From Balaenoptera acutorostrata (lineage: Eukaryota > Chordata > Mammalia > Artiodactyla > Balaenopteridae): DNA of 64,000 nucleotides. The DNA is taken from positions 39,264,561 through 39,328,560 of the forward strand of contig NC_080077.1 of NCBI RefSeq assembly GCF_949987535.1, written 5' to 3'. Shown here in pieces: positions 35,940-47,410 of this stretch (within the stretch, counting starts at the first letter, position 1; each line of letters begins with the position of its first letter). The position numbers and the translations under genes were made by a program. A model generated the notes under the pieces. It did not search any database and had not been told where the DNA came from. It was given only the letters and a program-made list of their open reading frames with translations.

Positions 35940-37529
35940 TCAACCACTGCCATGACTGGCATGGGGGAATTTCCTGCTCCCTTCGGAGCTGGGGACATTC
36001 CCTCTTCCAGTGGCCCATCTTCTTACAGAGTGGGCATGGCATCTTGGGTGGAGGCTGGGAACTGTTTCCCGGGTATTCCTTGCTCCAGTGTTTGAGGCTC
36101 CCATAGCTAAAACAGGTTCCCTTTCCTGGCGGGGGTCTTCTGGGAGTACTTTTGGGGTGACCAGGAGGTGGTTAGGTCTTGTCATGAGAGCTGCCAAAAG
36201 CCTGGCTTGCCGTCCTTCCTTTCTTAAGTCACGCTGTTCCTTCCTTTCTTCCTCAGCCTGGTCTCTATTGTTAAAGACACTGAAGGCCATATCAATAAGA
36301 AGGTTGAGAGGGTTTGGGGCCCCATGGCAAGCTTTTGAAGCTTCTGATGGATGTCAGGGGCTGATTGGCTGGTGAAGTGGGTTGTAAATACAATGTGTCC
36401 CTCGAAAGTGTTTGGGTCTACATTCATATACTCTCTGAGGGCGTCTACCAATCAGGTCTGAAATAGGGCTGGATTTTTATCTTGGCCTTGGGTTATCTCC
36501 TTAACCTTACAATAGTTAACAGGTTTAATTATGCATCAATTCATCTCTTCAGTAAGGCAAAGGATTATGTGGTCCCTTCTAGTGATACCAGGCTGACCCG
36601 GCTGATAGTCCCAATTCGGATCCCAGCTGGGACCCATTAGAGGTACTGCTGTCATGCCCACAGGGTGCTGATGAGGTTGGGCAACGTATAATCCATCAGC
36701 ATGTTTGACCGTGTGCCCAAATACGGGGTCTTTTCCTCGGTGTGGCAGCAGTGGGAAAGGACAATATTTAGGTCCTTCCAGGTAAGATCAAAGGAGAGAG
36801 TCAGTCCCTGGTATTCTTTGGTGAACCGGCTGGGGTCCTCCCAGAACCTGCCCAAGCGAGTGCGGCACTGGTTGAGGTCAAAGAAAAAGGGGTGTGGACT
36901 CGGGTAATTCCCTGAGGCCCGCCTACTACTTCCTGAAGGGGGCAAAGCAGCTCTGGCTGCACGTCTGGTACGGAAGGGTCAAGAGGCTTATAAGGCAGGT
37001 GAGGGGCTGAAGATGGTAAAAGAGTGTTGGGGCTTGGGTCGTCTGTCTGGGGCTTGTGTTCCTACAGGGGTGCCACTAGAGAGGGCATTTGTACAGCCTG
37101 AAAGGCTCCCAGCTGGCAAGGTTCCCTAACATAGGACTTGCATAGCTCCAGGTTCTCTCTTAGGGCCATAAAAGCCTGAACCTAAGGAACTGCTACCCAT
37201 TTTCCCTGCCTTTGGCAACAATGTCTAACTGTAAGATGGTATTATCGTTGAGGCTTCCATTCTCTGGCCAGGCCTCATCGTACTCAATGGGGCAAAGCTG
37301 TGTTACAAAAGAAAATGAGCTCTTTCCGTTTTAAAGCATTAGAGAAAACTTGCCCCAGTGACTCAGAACGCACCTGAGGGGTGAGTCCTTGGGGATGGAG
37401 GAGGTGTGTCCCATCGTTCCTTCGGGGAGAGGGCGCTCCTGTAACAGAGAGGAGCACCAGCCTTAGGAGGGCCCATGGGGGGTCTCTAAGACAGGGCTGG
37501 TTCCAGGCCTCCCAATCCCCACAGCCCAT
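35940..37529 (-). pseudogene. Gag remnant of the nested provirus
   Basis: Reading right to left: matrix-like sequence (37529-37284, with an MG start that could mark the N-terminus), a proline-rich middle with stops, capsid blocks (36945-36652, containing RFWEDPSRFTKEYQGL; and 36451-36224), then nucleocapsid. Two zinc knuckles are visible in one frame: an intact C-x2-C-x4-H-x4-C at 36036-35995 and, before it, a degenerate one at 36114-36073 in which the second and fourth ligand positions are Tyr codons. Several frameshifts and stops separate these parts, so no Gag can be made. Confidence 0.8.
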
Positions 37530-38932
37530 CGGCTCTAGCCGAAATGGGGATTAGCTACCCCCCTTATGGCGGTCCTGCTGGGGCCTATGTCCTATCCTGG
37601 CATCCTTGGTACCCAGGATGAGTGACCTTCCTCGAAGGCTTCTCTATAGATTTTAAGTCCAATGATTAATCGCTGTGTTCCAGGGTATGTTCCCCTGGAA
37701 CGGACAGCCTCATTGTCCTAGGACCTATTTAGTCAGGGAACAATCCTTTCTCTAAAAGGGTTTTAAGTTTATGAAAATAGGCCCTGGGCCTTCAGGGAGG
37801 TGGTTGTGAAAAAGCGTCTCTTTTCCCTTCGCTTTTGTGGGCAGCGCCGCTGGGTCTCAGTCCCGTCGCCCCCTCCATCCAGTGGGCTATGGCGGAGTGG
37901 TGCAGGGCGGGATACGGCAGCACCAGGCAGAGGCACTACATCTGCCCTTGAGGGGACAGAGGGCCCGGCGGCCCTGTGAGGACACTCCCAATCCCTCAAC
38001 CCAGAGGAGGCAAGCGCAGTGGGGACACCGGTCACCGCCGGGGCTCATACCCCCTGGGCGTGGCCATGTGCGCTACCCACCCCCGGGCGAGGCCCCTGCC
38101 TCCTAGGGCGAGGCGGGAAGCGGGGGCAGGGACAGGCCCAGTTTACGGGAGGGGGCGGAGCCCCGGGAGCGCGCACGGAGGCGGCGGCGAATGCTGGCGG
38201 CCTGGACGCGGCCCCAGCACCGTGAGCCCCACCTGCGACACCCAGACCGCCTGCGGCCGAGGGAGCTCCCGAGGGGACCGCGGCACCGCCTCTGTGCGAA
38301 CCCTCCTACAGTCTGAGTGAGGCTGCATTTTATATCGCCACACAGCTGAACCCGAGAACCGTTAGTTAAATGGTGGATAAGGCAAAGCTCCTGTGGTTCG
38401 GGTCGCTAGCTGCCTGTGAGACGGGCTGGAAACTTCTCCTGACTTGCCCTGCACAGTGAGAAGTGCAAGACCTCGCGGTGAGGTTGGAAAGTGCCTGGCA
38501 GATTTCTTTCCCCCCATTTCCGGCCGAGTAAGGTGCAGAAGGAAGAATGGAAGGAGTGAGAGAGGGAGGCAGAGACGGTAGGCGGAAGTGGACCGACAGT
38601 AATCCTGTAAGGGGAGCCGCCGGGAGGGGGCGGTGTTACGCTTTTACCTGTGGGCCGAAAAGCCTTGCGTGGCCATTGCCTCGAGGTGGGCGGACAGGCC
38701 TACCCTCTCTTCAGTCCGTTCCACTCTGACTCATCCTCTTGCGGGAGAGTTCTCGTGGTGAGTGTCCTAGTGGCTTTTACAGCTGGACCCACGCGCACAT
38801 CATGGCGGCAATTGGTCTGAAAATGCGACAGTGAGAGAGAGAAATGGCGGGAAGTCAGGCAGAGCCTCTCAAGCGCAAGGGAGGCAAGAGGCTGAGGCTT
38901 ACCGAATTCTCCTGGCTGTTCCTCGCCAGAGA
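37530..38932 (-). other. Long GC-rich leader of the nested provirus
   Basis: About 1.4 kb between the 5' LTR and gag. 37830-38330 is strongly GC- and CpG-rich against an AT-rich intron. Next to the LTR, the minus strand has TGGCGAGGAACAGCCAGG (38929-38912 approximately), in the place of the primer-binding site; I could not match it to a particular tRNA. The open frames here are not genes I recognise. Confidence 0.6.
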
Positions 38933-39500
38933 TGTTACTGGAGGGTGGGTTTTGTCTCGTCACAGAAAGAATTCACAGGTGACAGGGAGGTCAAGAAAAC
39001 AAAGCGAGGCTTTATTTAAGTGATAGGATTCTTAGGATGCTCTCAAAGGGAGAGCAGGCAGTGTCAGATGAGTAGCGTCTCTGTTTCTTTGGCAAGCCGG
39101 TTATGTGCGGTGTAGAAATGAAGGGGCAGAATATTCATTGGGGAGGGAGGGTTTTGGGGTCTTATTCCCTGATTTTCATTCCTGAGGGGAGGAGGGATTT
39201 TTTTCCATATTTAATCTCGGTGGGGAGTGTCATGGCATTGGTGCATGATGGGAACTTCTTATCTGCAGGGCTAATTTTATTGTAATGAGAACAGTCCCGC
39301 CTTTTCCCACATTTCTTTGTGTGCCTCCAGGACACTTATCACCCCATAATGTGTGGTTTCCTGTCAGTCTGGAGGTTCCTGTTTTTCTTTGTCTGCTCAA
39401 GGACCCCCACTGTTTATTATTTACAAGATGTATGGTTTCCTGCCATTTGGCCCATGTTCCCCTTTCTCTGTTCACATGTAGCTATCTGCCTTCTCTAACA
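38933..39500 (-). repeat. 5' LTR of the nested provirus
   Basis: 568 bp, begins TGTTAC and ends TCTAACA on the + strand. On the minus strand it has AATAAA (reverse of tttatttaag at about 39010) near its 3' end, as expected of an R region. By eye, the last ~80 bp differ from the 3' LTR at about six or seven positions. Confidence 0.85.
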
Positions 39501-39891
39501 TGAGGCTGTCCTTGGGCCCAGTCCTATCTTTCCTGCCTCAATCCCATTTTTAATAGCCATCTAAAGATTTCCACGCTGCAGTCCATGCAGTTTCCATGAG
39601 TCCTGTGACTCTTCTCTTTCTGATTTCTCTTTGTTCCATCTCTTTCAATACTTGCTTTATTGACTTTAGTTCTTAATAACTCTTTAAAAAATTTCACCTT
39701 GTTGGGAAGAGTCCCTTGACTATCCCCTCAACCTCTTTTCATTATCTTGTTAATTAACATAATATTTTTATTAGCATCTGTAAGATCCATGAGGGAAAGC
39801 TGAGACTGCTTCTTGAAAGTGTTTTTGTTTTTGTTTTTTTAATTAGGGAAGTTCTTAAGGCTAGCCATTATATTTCTTTGATTCACTTTTT

Positions 39892-40192
39892 TTTTTTTTT
39901 TAATTTTATTTATTTATTTATTTATTTTATGGCTGTGTTGGGTCTTCGTTTCTGTGCGAGGGCTTTCTCTAGCTGCGGCAAGTGGGGGCCGCTCTTCATC
40001 GCGGTGCGCGGGCCTCTCACTATCGCGGCCTCTCTTGTTGCGGAGCACAGGCTCCAGACGCGCAGGCTCAGTAATTGTGGCTCATGGGCCTAGTTGCTCC
40101 ACGGCATGTGGGATCTTCCCAGACCAGGGCTCGAACCCGTGTCTCCTGCATTGGCAGGCAGATTCTCAACCACTGCGCCACCAGGGAAGCCC
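39892..40192 (-). mobile_element. CHR-type SINE, antisense
   Basis: (TTTA)n tail left, head right. Flanked by tgattcacttttt at 39879-39891 and 40193-40205. Inserted in the older ERV. Confidence 0.93.
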
Positions 40193-40567
40193 TGATTCAC
40201 TTTTTAATTTGGTCTTTCCATAGGTACCAATAAAACATCTGTTTATGATGACAGCTCTGTAAAAATTTACCAATTTAGAAGTTTTTCCAATTCAGAGGAC
40301 CCATAATTGGCAAGTAGGATCTTAATAGTGATTCCAACCAGTAAGTCTTTCTATGGTTTAACCAAAGATGCAAGAGGTGTCCCCAGAGGAGAGTGCAAAG
40401 AGATGCAGCCCTCATAAGATCCAAAAAGTTCACTCCCAAAAAGAATCTAAGAAAGCAAAGATCTTTGTTGCACAGGCAGTAAGGATGATGTAGTGCCTGC
40501 ACTAACAAAGCAAAAAAGGTTGAGATGAAAATGGCTCCTTTTCAATGGCTCCTTAACAACCTCCCTA

Positions 40568-40690
40568 TAGGTTGTTAAGGGAGGGGCAGTAGTTTTCTCT
40601 TAAGCCTGTAGGAGCTTTGTTGCCCGAGCTCAAAATAATCCACATGCTGAAGGGGCACATCTTGGGGAGGTCTGTTCTGAGCCTCCACAC
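40568..40690 (-). repeat. LTR-like block of the older ERV (5' side, partial)
   Basis: Matches 28825-28943 in the same orientation, including 'ttgcccgagctcaaaataat' and 'cttggggaggtctgttctga'. The remainder of this LTR is not seen on either side, so it is truncated. Confidence 0.6.
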
Positions 40691-41557
40691 TACTAGCCGT
40701 ACAGAAAGGTCCCTTCTAAAGTCATATGTAAACATTCTCTAAACAGTCATGAGTTCAAATCTCTAGCACTATGTAATATTCAAACTCTTGAAAATAATTC
40801 CCAAGTGCCATGGTTTTAGATTTCTTGATACCATTTATTGACTTTCTAGTTGCCTTCATAATTTATTTCATCTACCTACATTCATGATTTTGAAGGTTTG
40901 TTGCCATAATGTATAAGAAATTAAAGAATATGTAATCATGAAGATGCAAAAAAAAAAAAAGAAAAAAAATATGTAGATTGGTATATCTTATCTGGGGGAG
41001 TGGAATGGAAGAAGTTAGAGAATGGAAGCCTGTATGGTATGCCCATTGTTTCATATAAAAAATTATATAAAGCTTCATAAGTGTACAGAAGGAAAATTAA
41101 TAATATTATTTTTGTTGGTGAGACAATACATAAGATGAAGTGAGAAAGCACTAAATATGGCTTGCATTTTGAAAAATAAGGAATGAGAAACAAGGTTTAA
41201 TCTGGGCATATTAATTTAGAGAAAATGCAAGTGATAGACTTTGACTGACAATTACAGAATAAAACAATTCCTGCCAAGTTTATTGCTCTGCATGTATCCA
41301 GTATTTATAAAACATTTGTGCTTCCATCTGCTTCTGTTTGGGATTAGTGGAACACCTGTTATTATTTAGTTAGAGTTCATTATTAATTATTGATAATGAG
41401 TTTTTAAAACTACAACTTGATTTTTCCCTCTGGGATGAAGTTTCCTTTTTTTTTGGATAATACTGTCCCACCCTCAAAAGTAGCCCAAATTACAGTTCAA
41501 ATTTGAAAAACCTTGTTAAATGTGCTAATGCCATGATGTCTCATATGTTGCTTTTTT

Positions 41558-41854
41558 TTTTTTTTTTAAGATTTATTTATTGATTGATTGATTGCTATGT
41601 TGGGTCTTCATTTCTGTGCTAGGGCTTTCTCTAGTTGCGGCAGGCGGGGGCCACTCTTCATCGTGGTGCGCGGGCCTCTCACTATCGCGGCCTCTCTTCT
41701 TGCGGAGCACAGGCTCCAGACGCGCAGGCTCAGTAGTTGTGGCTCACGGGCCTAGTTGCTCCACAGCATGTGGGATCTTCCCAGACCAGGGCTCGAACCT
41801 GTGTCCCCTGCATTAGCAGGCATATTCTCAACCACTGCGCCACCAGGGAAGCCC
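41558..41854 (-). mobile_element. CHR-type SINE, antisense
   Basis: Has an ATTG-repeat junction between the T-rich tail and the body. Flanked by catatgttgctttttt at 41542-41557 and, with one mismatch, 41855-41870. Confidence 0.93.
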
Positions 41855-42489
41855 CACATGTTGCTTTTTTATCTCATCAAATAAAATACTTATGACTAAT
41901 ATTGTCTTAAAATGTTTTAGCTATCTGAAGATGAACTGAATTGCTCTTTCTCTACAGTGAATATGCAGTATCCTATGGCCAGAAACAATCCCCACCTCAA
42001 TTACAGGGACCATCTTAATTAGGCAGAATGAACTATAGGGATCAGATCATTTTGTTGTATCCAGTTGAAGTTCTCTTATACTGACGCACTCTATATTAAG
42101 TTGAAAAATTAAGAAAATTCTGTTTAAACCTGGAAAATTAGTGTATGCTACTAAGGCCAAAACTATGAGCAACTGGAGTAGACATATGTCTACAATGTGT
42201 AATTTTAGGGATATTATGGACATTGAAGAGCTCCTTTTTTCAAGAAATACTTTCTCTGCTGCCCTTCAATAACTAACAACCCCACCATTAGATCTCCTGG
42301 ATGTGTAGATGTTCAATGTAATAGGATGCATTTTGAATAGCCCCTGACCTACTTTAGGGAGGAGGGAGGGGAAGAGGAAGAGAGGGAGAGACTGAGAGAG
42401 AAGGAGAAAGAGATCCCATCTTCACATGGGGGCTGTCCTGAAGCTGATGACCCCCACTTTTCCTCTAGGGCTAAAGTGTCTAGTTGTCA

Positions 42490-43006
42490 TTTTCTTTTTT
42501 TAAATTTATTTTTTATTTTTCAATTTCTATTGAGTTATGATTAACCCACAATATTATTATATTAGTTTCAGGTGTACACCTTAGAGATTGATATTTTTAT
42601 ACATTATGAAATGATAACCACAATAAGTCCAGTTACCATCCATCACCATACAAAGTTTTTGCAACACTTTTGACTATATTCCCTATGTGTACCTTACATC
42701 CCCATGACTTGCTTATTTTATAGTTGGAGATTTGTACCTCTTAATCCCCTTCACCTATTTTGTCCATCCCCCAACCCCCTCCTCTCTGGCAACCACCAGT
42801 TTGTTCTCTGTATCTATGAGTTTGTTTCTGTTTTATTTTGTTTGTTCATTTGTTTTGTTTTTTATATTCCACATATAAGTGAAATCATGTGGCATTTGTT
42901 TTTCTCATTCTGATTTATTTCACTTAGTATGATAGCCTCCAGGTCCATCCATGTTGCCTCACATGGAAAGCTTTCATACTTTTTTTTTATGTCTGGGTAA
43001 TATTCC

Positions 43007-43050
<44 letters not shown>

Positions 43051-43180
43051 ACATCTTCTTTATCCATTCACCTATTGATGGATACTTAGGTTGCTTTCAT
43101 ATCTTGGCTATTGTAAATAGTGCTGCAGTGAACATAGGGGTGCATACATCTTCACAAATTAATAGTCTTATAAGAGAACT
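42490..43180 (-). repeat. L1 3' end (3' UTR and ORF2 C-terminus), antisense
   Basis: 'attagtttcaggtgtacacc' near the left end and 'cacctattgatggatactta', 'ggctattgtaaatagtgctg' near the right are the reverse complement of the artiodactyl L1 3' region. Contains a (TA)n expansion. Confidence 0.8.
43012..43048 (+). repeat. (TA)n microsatellite
   Basis: 37 bp of uninterrupted AT/TA repeat inside the L1 fragment, at the point where L1 copies normally have a short 'gtatatat' run. Confidence 0.95.
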
Positions 43181-44813
43181 ATTAAAACTGGTCAAAGCAG
43201 ACTTTGGTGGCAACTCTGAGACTCAATTTACAGTGTCTTTTGTCTATTTGTTTTTTGTTTGTTTTTAGAAATTTATAGTACAGATGGTCAAGATAGAAGC
43301 CTTTAGATTTATTAATCTTTATTAACTTTCCAGTAACTCCAATCTCCTTTTCCATACTTTGTGGCTAAGCACATTTTTCTTAAGCGACAGCTTACTGATA
43401 GTTTCATTCATTTAGGTAGACTCTTTAAAAGAGACATCATGATTTTGCTAGGCATTTTCATACTCCCTCTTCATCAGCTTCCACTTGGGCCAAATAAATT
43501 GCATGCATTACTGGACAGAGTCAACCAAATTAAACAAGAGACATTTCTATGAGTAAGAAATCACATGGCTCACAGACCCCTTTATACTTACTATAGATAA
43601 AGAAATCAATTTAAATGTCCAGTACAAGGACCAGGGCTAGTGTGCTTTCGCTTAGTAATTTTAACACTTTTTTTCAGCTTTTCATCTCTGTAGCCATTAT
43701 GATTAAAGTTCAATACAAGCTAAAGTTTATCCCTTAGAAGTTATCCCACTATTGAAATTCCAGCTACTGTCTGACTTTTACTTGAGCCAAGAATTTATGT
43801 CAAGGTAATTTATTCTACTTTCTGTGTCATTTATTCTCTTAAAATTGAAGGTATTCACCTATCAAAATCTTTTCTGACTAATAATAAGGTATTCTTTGGC
43901 AGCCCACATTCCAATTCTATGGGTTTTAAGTCCATCGCTAGAAAGAGCCTCAAGGAATAAGTTAGTACTCTCATTTTATTAAGATCCTTTTCTTGAACTT
44001 CAGTGGTGCTTAACTGCATTTTTGGTTTGATCCTGCTGAGACGAGGTCAAATGTAATTGCATTATAGTCACTGTTATTCAATGGTTTAATCTAATGTATT
44101 TCAGAGCTCAATTGGCTGTATTGGAGAAGACTAGGTAAAATTTAGCCTTGCTCTACTCTTCTTCAAAAAATCCTGCTCCTAAAAAACATACTCACTTTAG
44201 TTCCAAACATCTAATTATTTTCACAGAACAAAAGCTTTGGGAGTTTTGATGTTTACTCAGTAAGCATTTGTTGAATCCTCTCTATAAGCTGATAATCCAG
44301 AAAAGAGATAAGACATAGTACAAATAATTTTATAACTAAGGAAAACTTGATAGGTATGCAGTAGAGGTTCAGAAAATGTACAAGCTAATCTCAGGATACT
44401 ACAACAAATAGTTATCTCCACTTATCATTTGGACCTCTTAATGTTTTTAATAGTTTAAATCATTTAAAATTTGTTCACAGAAGTAAGATTAAAGGAATGG
44501 TGAAAATTGTGATAAAAACTTAAACAGAGCAAAGTTAAATGTTTATTTCATCAAATCCCTGGTTTTGAAGGTGTGTACGTACACTCCAAATTGGAAACAT
44601 CTTCCAAAAGGAACTAAAACCCCTCCTCAACTATCATGCATAAACCTACAATGTATCCACCTTGTAGATACCAGTTCCGGATTTCAAACACATCTTTAAT
44701 AGACTCTAGGATGTTATTACTTCAAATTCTTTCAGAACTTGCATCATCAAAATGCAACAGTTGAATTTCTGAAATGTTTGATGGCTCATAATTTTGTTGA
44801 AAAGACGATGTCA

Positions 44814-45177
44814 GGGCTTCCCTGGTGGCGCAGTGGTTGAGAATCTGCCTGCTAATGCAGGGGACACGGGTTCGAGCCCTGGTCTGGGAGGATCCCACAT
44901 GCCGCGGAGCAACTACGCCCGTGAGCCACAACTACTGAGCCTGCGCGTCTGGAGCCTGTGCCCCGCAACGGGAGGGGCCGCGATGGTGAGAGGCCCGCGC
45001 ACCGCGATGAAGAGCGGTCCCTGCACCGCGATGAAGAGTGGCCCCCACTTGCCGTAACTAGAGAAAGCCCTCGCACGAACCGAAGACCCAACACAGCCAA
45101 AAATAAAGAAATAAATAAATAAAGTAGCTATAAAATTAAAAAAAAAAAAAAAGACACTAATCCTATAAAAAAAAAAA
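44814..45177 (+). mobile_element. CHR-type SINE, sense, with two-part tail
   Basis: Flanked by aaaagacgatgtca at 44800-44813 and 45178-45191. It has a partial internal duplication of 'caccgcgatgaagag' (about 45000-45040). Its tail has A-rich parts separated by two short unique pieces ('gtagctat' and 'gacactaatcctat'). Confidence 0.93.
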
Positions 45178-46659
45178 AAAAGACGATGTCATCTTGATTC
45201 CATAATTGTAAAACATTTTTATTTTTAGATTTATAAACATTAATAAGAGTGATAAATCCAGTAATTTAAAAATTTATACATTATTAATCCTTCTGACTTC
45301 CTTAGCATTTGTACACTTAAAGAACATAAATTTTGGCACTCAGATTTTATAAAAGACGAAAGAGTACTCTAACATAACCTTTTAACGAAATGAGATGTTT
45401 CACGTTCTTGCCACAAAATATTGCATGATAAAGTCCCAGTTGAAGAACTAACCGGATGAGAATACCATATTCTCTTTTTGTCCTTTGAAATATATTGTTC
45501 ACTCATTGATTGTTGGGTTTGAGAAAATTCATTGTCATGTGAAGATTCATAGTCTAAAATTTTACTTGAACAGTCAATTTCAATTTCACCCTAATCATTA
45601 AGGTTTAGTGTACTGCTGTCTGTCTTTTTGCATTCATCTTCTGATTCACCCAATAACTGAAAAAGCTTTGTGTGTCAGTATTCTTCTCTTTGCAGTAATG
45701 GATGGCAAATAAAACTCGAAATTCTAAACTGTATTAAATGAAACTAAAAGTAGACCGTAAAAATGTCTCCAGGCTTTATACCGTCTTAAATGATGATGCA
45801 GAGCTTTAGTCAACACAATGAAAAAACTGAATGATGAGATAATGATGATTTATCTTACAACTACATCATCCTTCTGGACAATTCCATCATTATTCTATTT
45901 TCTTAAATTTTTTTCTCCTTAGCATTGTTGGGAATAATTGACGAGTAATGATGAAATAATTCCTAAGTTGATGAAATAGAAAATGTTCAAGATATGAGAA
46001 AAATAAGATCATGAATATCCCATAATGTGTGATTTTTAAAACTGTCCAATGGTGCTACATGATAATTACAAGATAGAATGAGTTTTATTGTTTAAAAATA
46101 ATTAATTTTAATTATTGTTTAAAAATAATTAATTATAGATCTTCTTTGGAAGATCTATAAGAAAAAATAAGACAAGGAATATTAGTCTCTACAAATAGTG
46201 AGAATAGCTCAAAAAAGAAACAAAAAAACTAAGATTGGCTTCAGTGGACCCAGATAGTACACTGGGAGCCAATAGAGAGAATGTAAAGGTGGGGGGCCAC
46301 ACAAGCCAGGATTTAAATACTTTGCTGTGAGTTTTTTTTTTTGGGTCTTTAGTCTGGAGAATTTCTTTATAAAATTCATTTCTTAAGATTCTTAAAATGA
46401 TAATATATGCACATGTCATTCCCCAAATTTTTTTGCTTTCTCTTTTACTATGGAAATTTACTACAAAAAGATAGTGCTCCTAGTGTGAAAGTTCAGAGAA
46501 AATCTTATGGAAGAGGTAAAAATTGAAATGGACCTTGAGAAATTGGTAGGATATGCCTATATCAAGTTAAGGATAAAGACGTTTAAGGCTGAAGCGATAA
46601 TAATTAAGGCACAGAATCACAATATATTGAAATGTTCTTTTGTGACTGTCAATTCTTGA

Positions 46660-46840
46660 GTATTTACTTTTTCTAAATCTTATTTAATCCTTACAAAACT
46701 TTGAGAGTGGTGTGTCATCATCCTAGTTTTATAGATGAGAGAACTGAGGCAGAGAGTTCAAGTGTTTTGTCCAGGTCATACACTGTGTGGACAGAGAACT
46801 TAAACCCAGGTCTGCCTAATTCTAAGGCCCTCAGGATTAA
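46660..46840 (-). repeat. MIR, antisense
   Basis: 'cttatttaatccttacaaaa', 'tagatgagagaactgaggca' and 'aaacccaggtctgcctaatt' in order: the reverse complement of MIR. Confidence 0.85.
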
Positions 46841-47299
46841 GATGAAATCTCTCAGCTTCCCAGACTTAGGGAACTGTCAGTGGTTCACTCTGATTGGCAC
46901 TCAGGGACTTAGAAAGAGAAACAAGATTGGAAACGTTGTGCAAGATGGTTCAGAGAGAATGAAATACGAAGGACCAATTAGGGTAAGTCCGAGGAGAGGA
47001 AGTAAAGCTTGACCTTGGGAGGTGGTATGAAGGTAACTAAGTTGATTTTAGAAATATCACAAAAGTAGACTTGTGGGATTTATTAATATTGATACCATAG
47101 GAAAGGAAAGGAAAAGCTTATTCAGAGATTGTTGGCCTGAAAACCCAAAAAGATGCCCTAAATAGGAAGTAAAGGAAGAGAGTGCCCACCAGAGTGGGCA
47201 GAGCTGGAGAAGTAGGAGACTGAATTCACTTATTCTTAAAGCCCCATATGGTATTCAGTTGCAAAAGGGGAATAAGTGAAAATTCCAATCCAGATGTCA

Positions 47300-47410
47300 T
47301 TTGATAAGCATCTGCTAAATACTGAGGTTCATTCTGTATACTTTCACATACTTTATTCATTTAATTCTCACAGAAAGCTCTGAACTAGGCAGTTAGAGAA
47401 TCAAGTGTGG
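47300..47410 (-). repeat. MIR fragment, antisense
   Basis: 'gctaaatactgaggttcatt' and 'tttattcatttaattctcac' with 'aactaggcag' at the end; a diverged MIR 3' half. Confidence 0.5.

Larger units (their letters stand above)
34106..39500 (-). mobile_element. Class I (gammaretrovirus-like) provirus, antisense, defective
   Basis: A 5.4-kb unit bounded by LTRs that begin TGTTA and end TAACA and by the 4-bp duplication TGAG (34102-34105 and 39501-39504). Reading right to left it has the 5' LTR, a possible primer-binding site, a long GC-rich leader, gag, protease, env and the 3' LTR. Reverse transcriptase, RNase H and integrase are absent between protease (ends 35600) and env (starts about 35413). 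Frameshifts and stops break gag and env. It sits inside the older ERV, so it is the younger of the two. Confidence 0.85.
28440..40690 (-). mobile_element. Older endogenous retrovirus, antisense, decayed and interrupted
   Basis: Two related terminal blocks (28825-28943 and 40568-40688), integrase remnants in the minus frames at 30500-30991 and pol-like modules at 32640-33120, all reading right to left. It has been invaded by a complete second provirus (34106-39500), by SINEs at 32106 and 39892, and perhaps by another LTR near 33.5-34.05 kb. No frame is intact. 29000-30499 and 31000-32090 within it show no recognisable domain. The grouping into one element is an inference. Confidence 0.55.

Noticed and set aside
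37769..38343. Several overlapping open frames in both directions
   Set aside because: High GC content removes stop codons by chance; none resembles a known protein, and the region is the leader of the provirus.
44814..44890. tRNA-like head of the SINEs, with possible A and B box promoter sequences
   Set aside because: It is the tRNA-derived 5' part of a retroposon with target duplications and a tail, not a tRNA gene.
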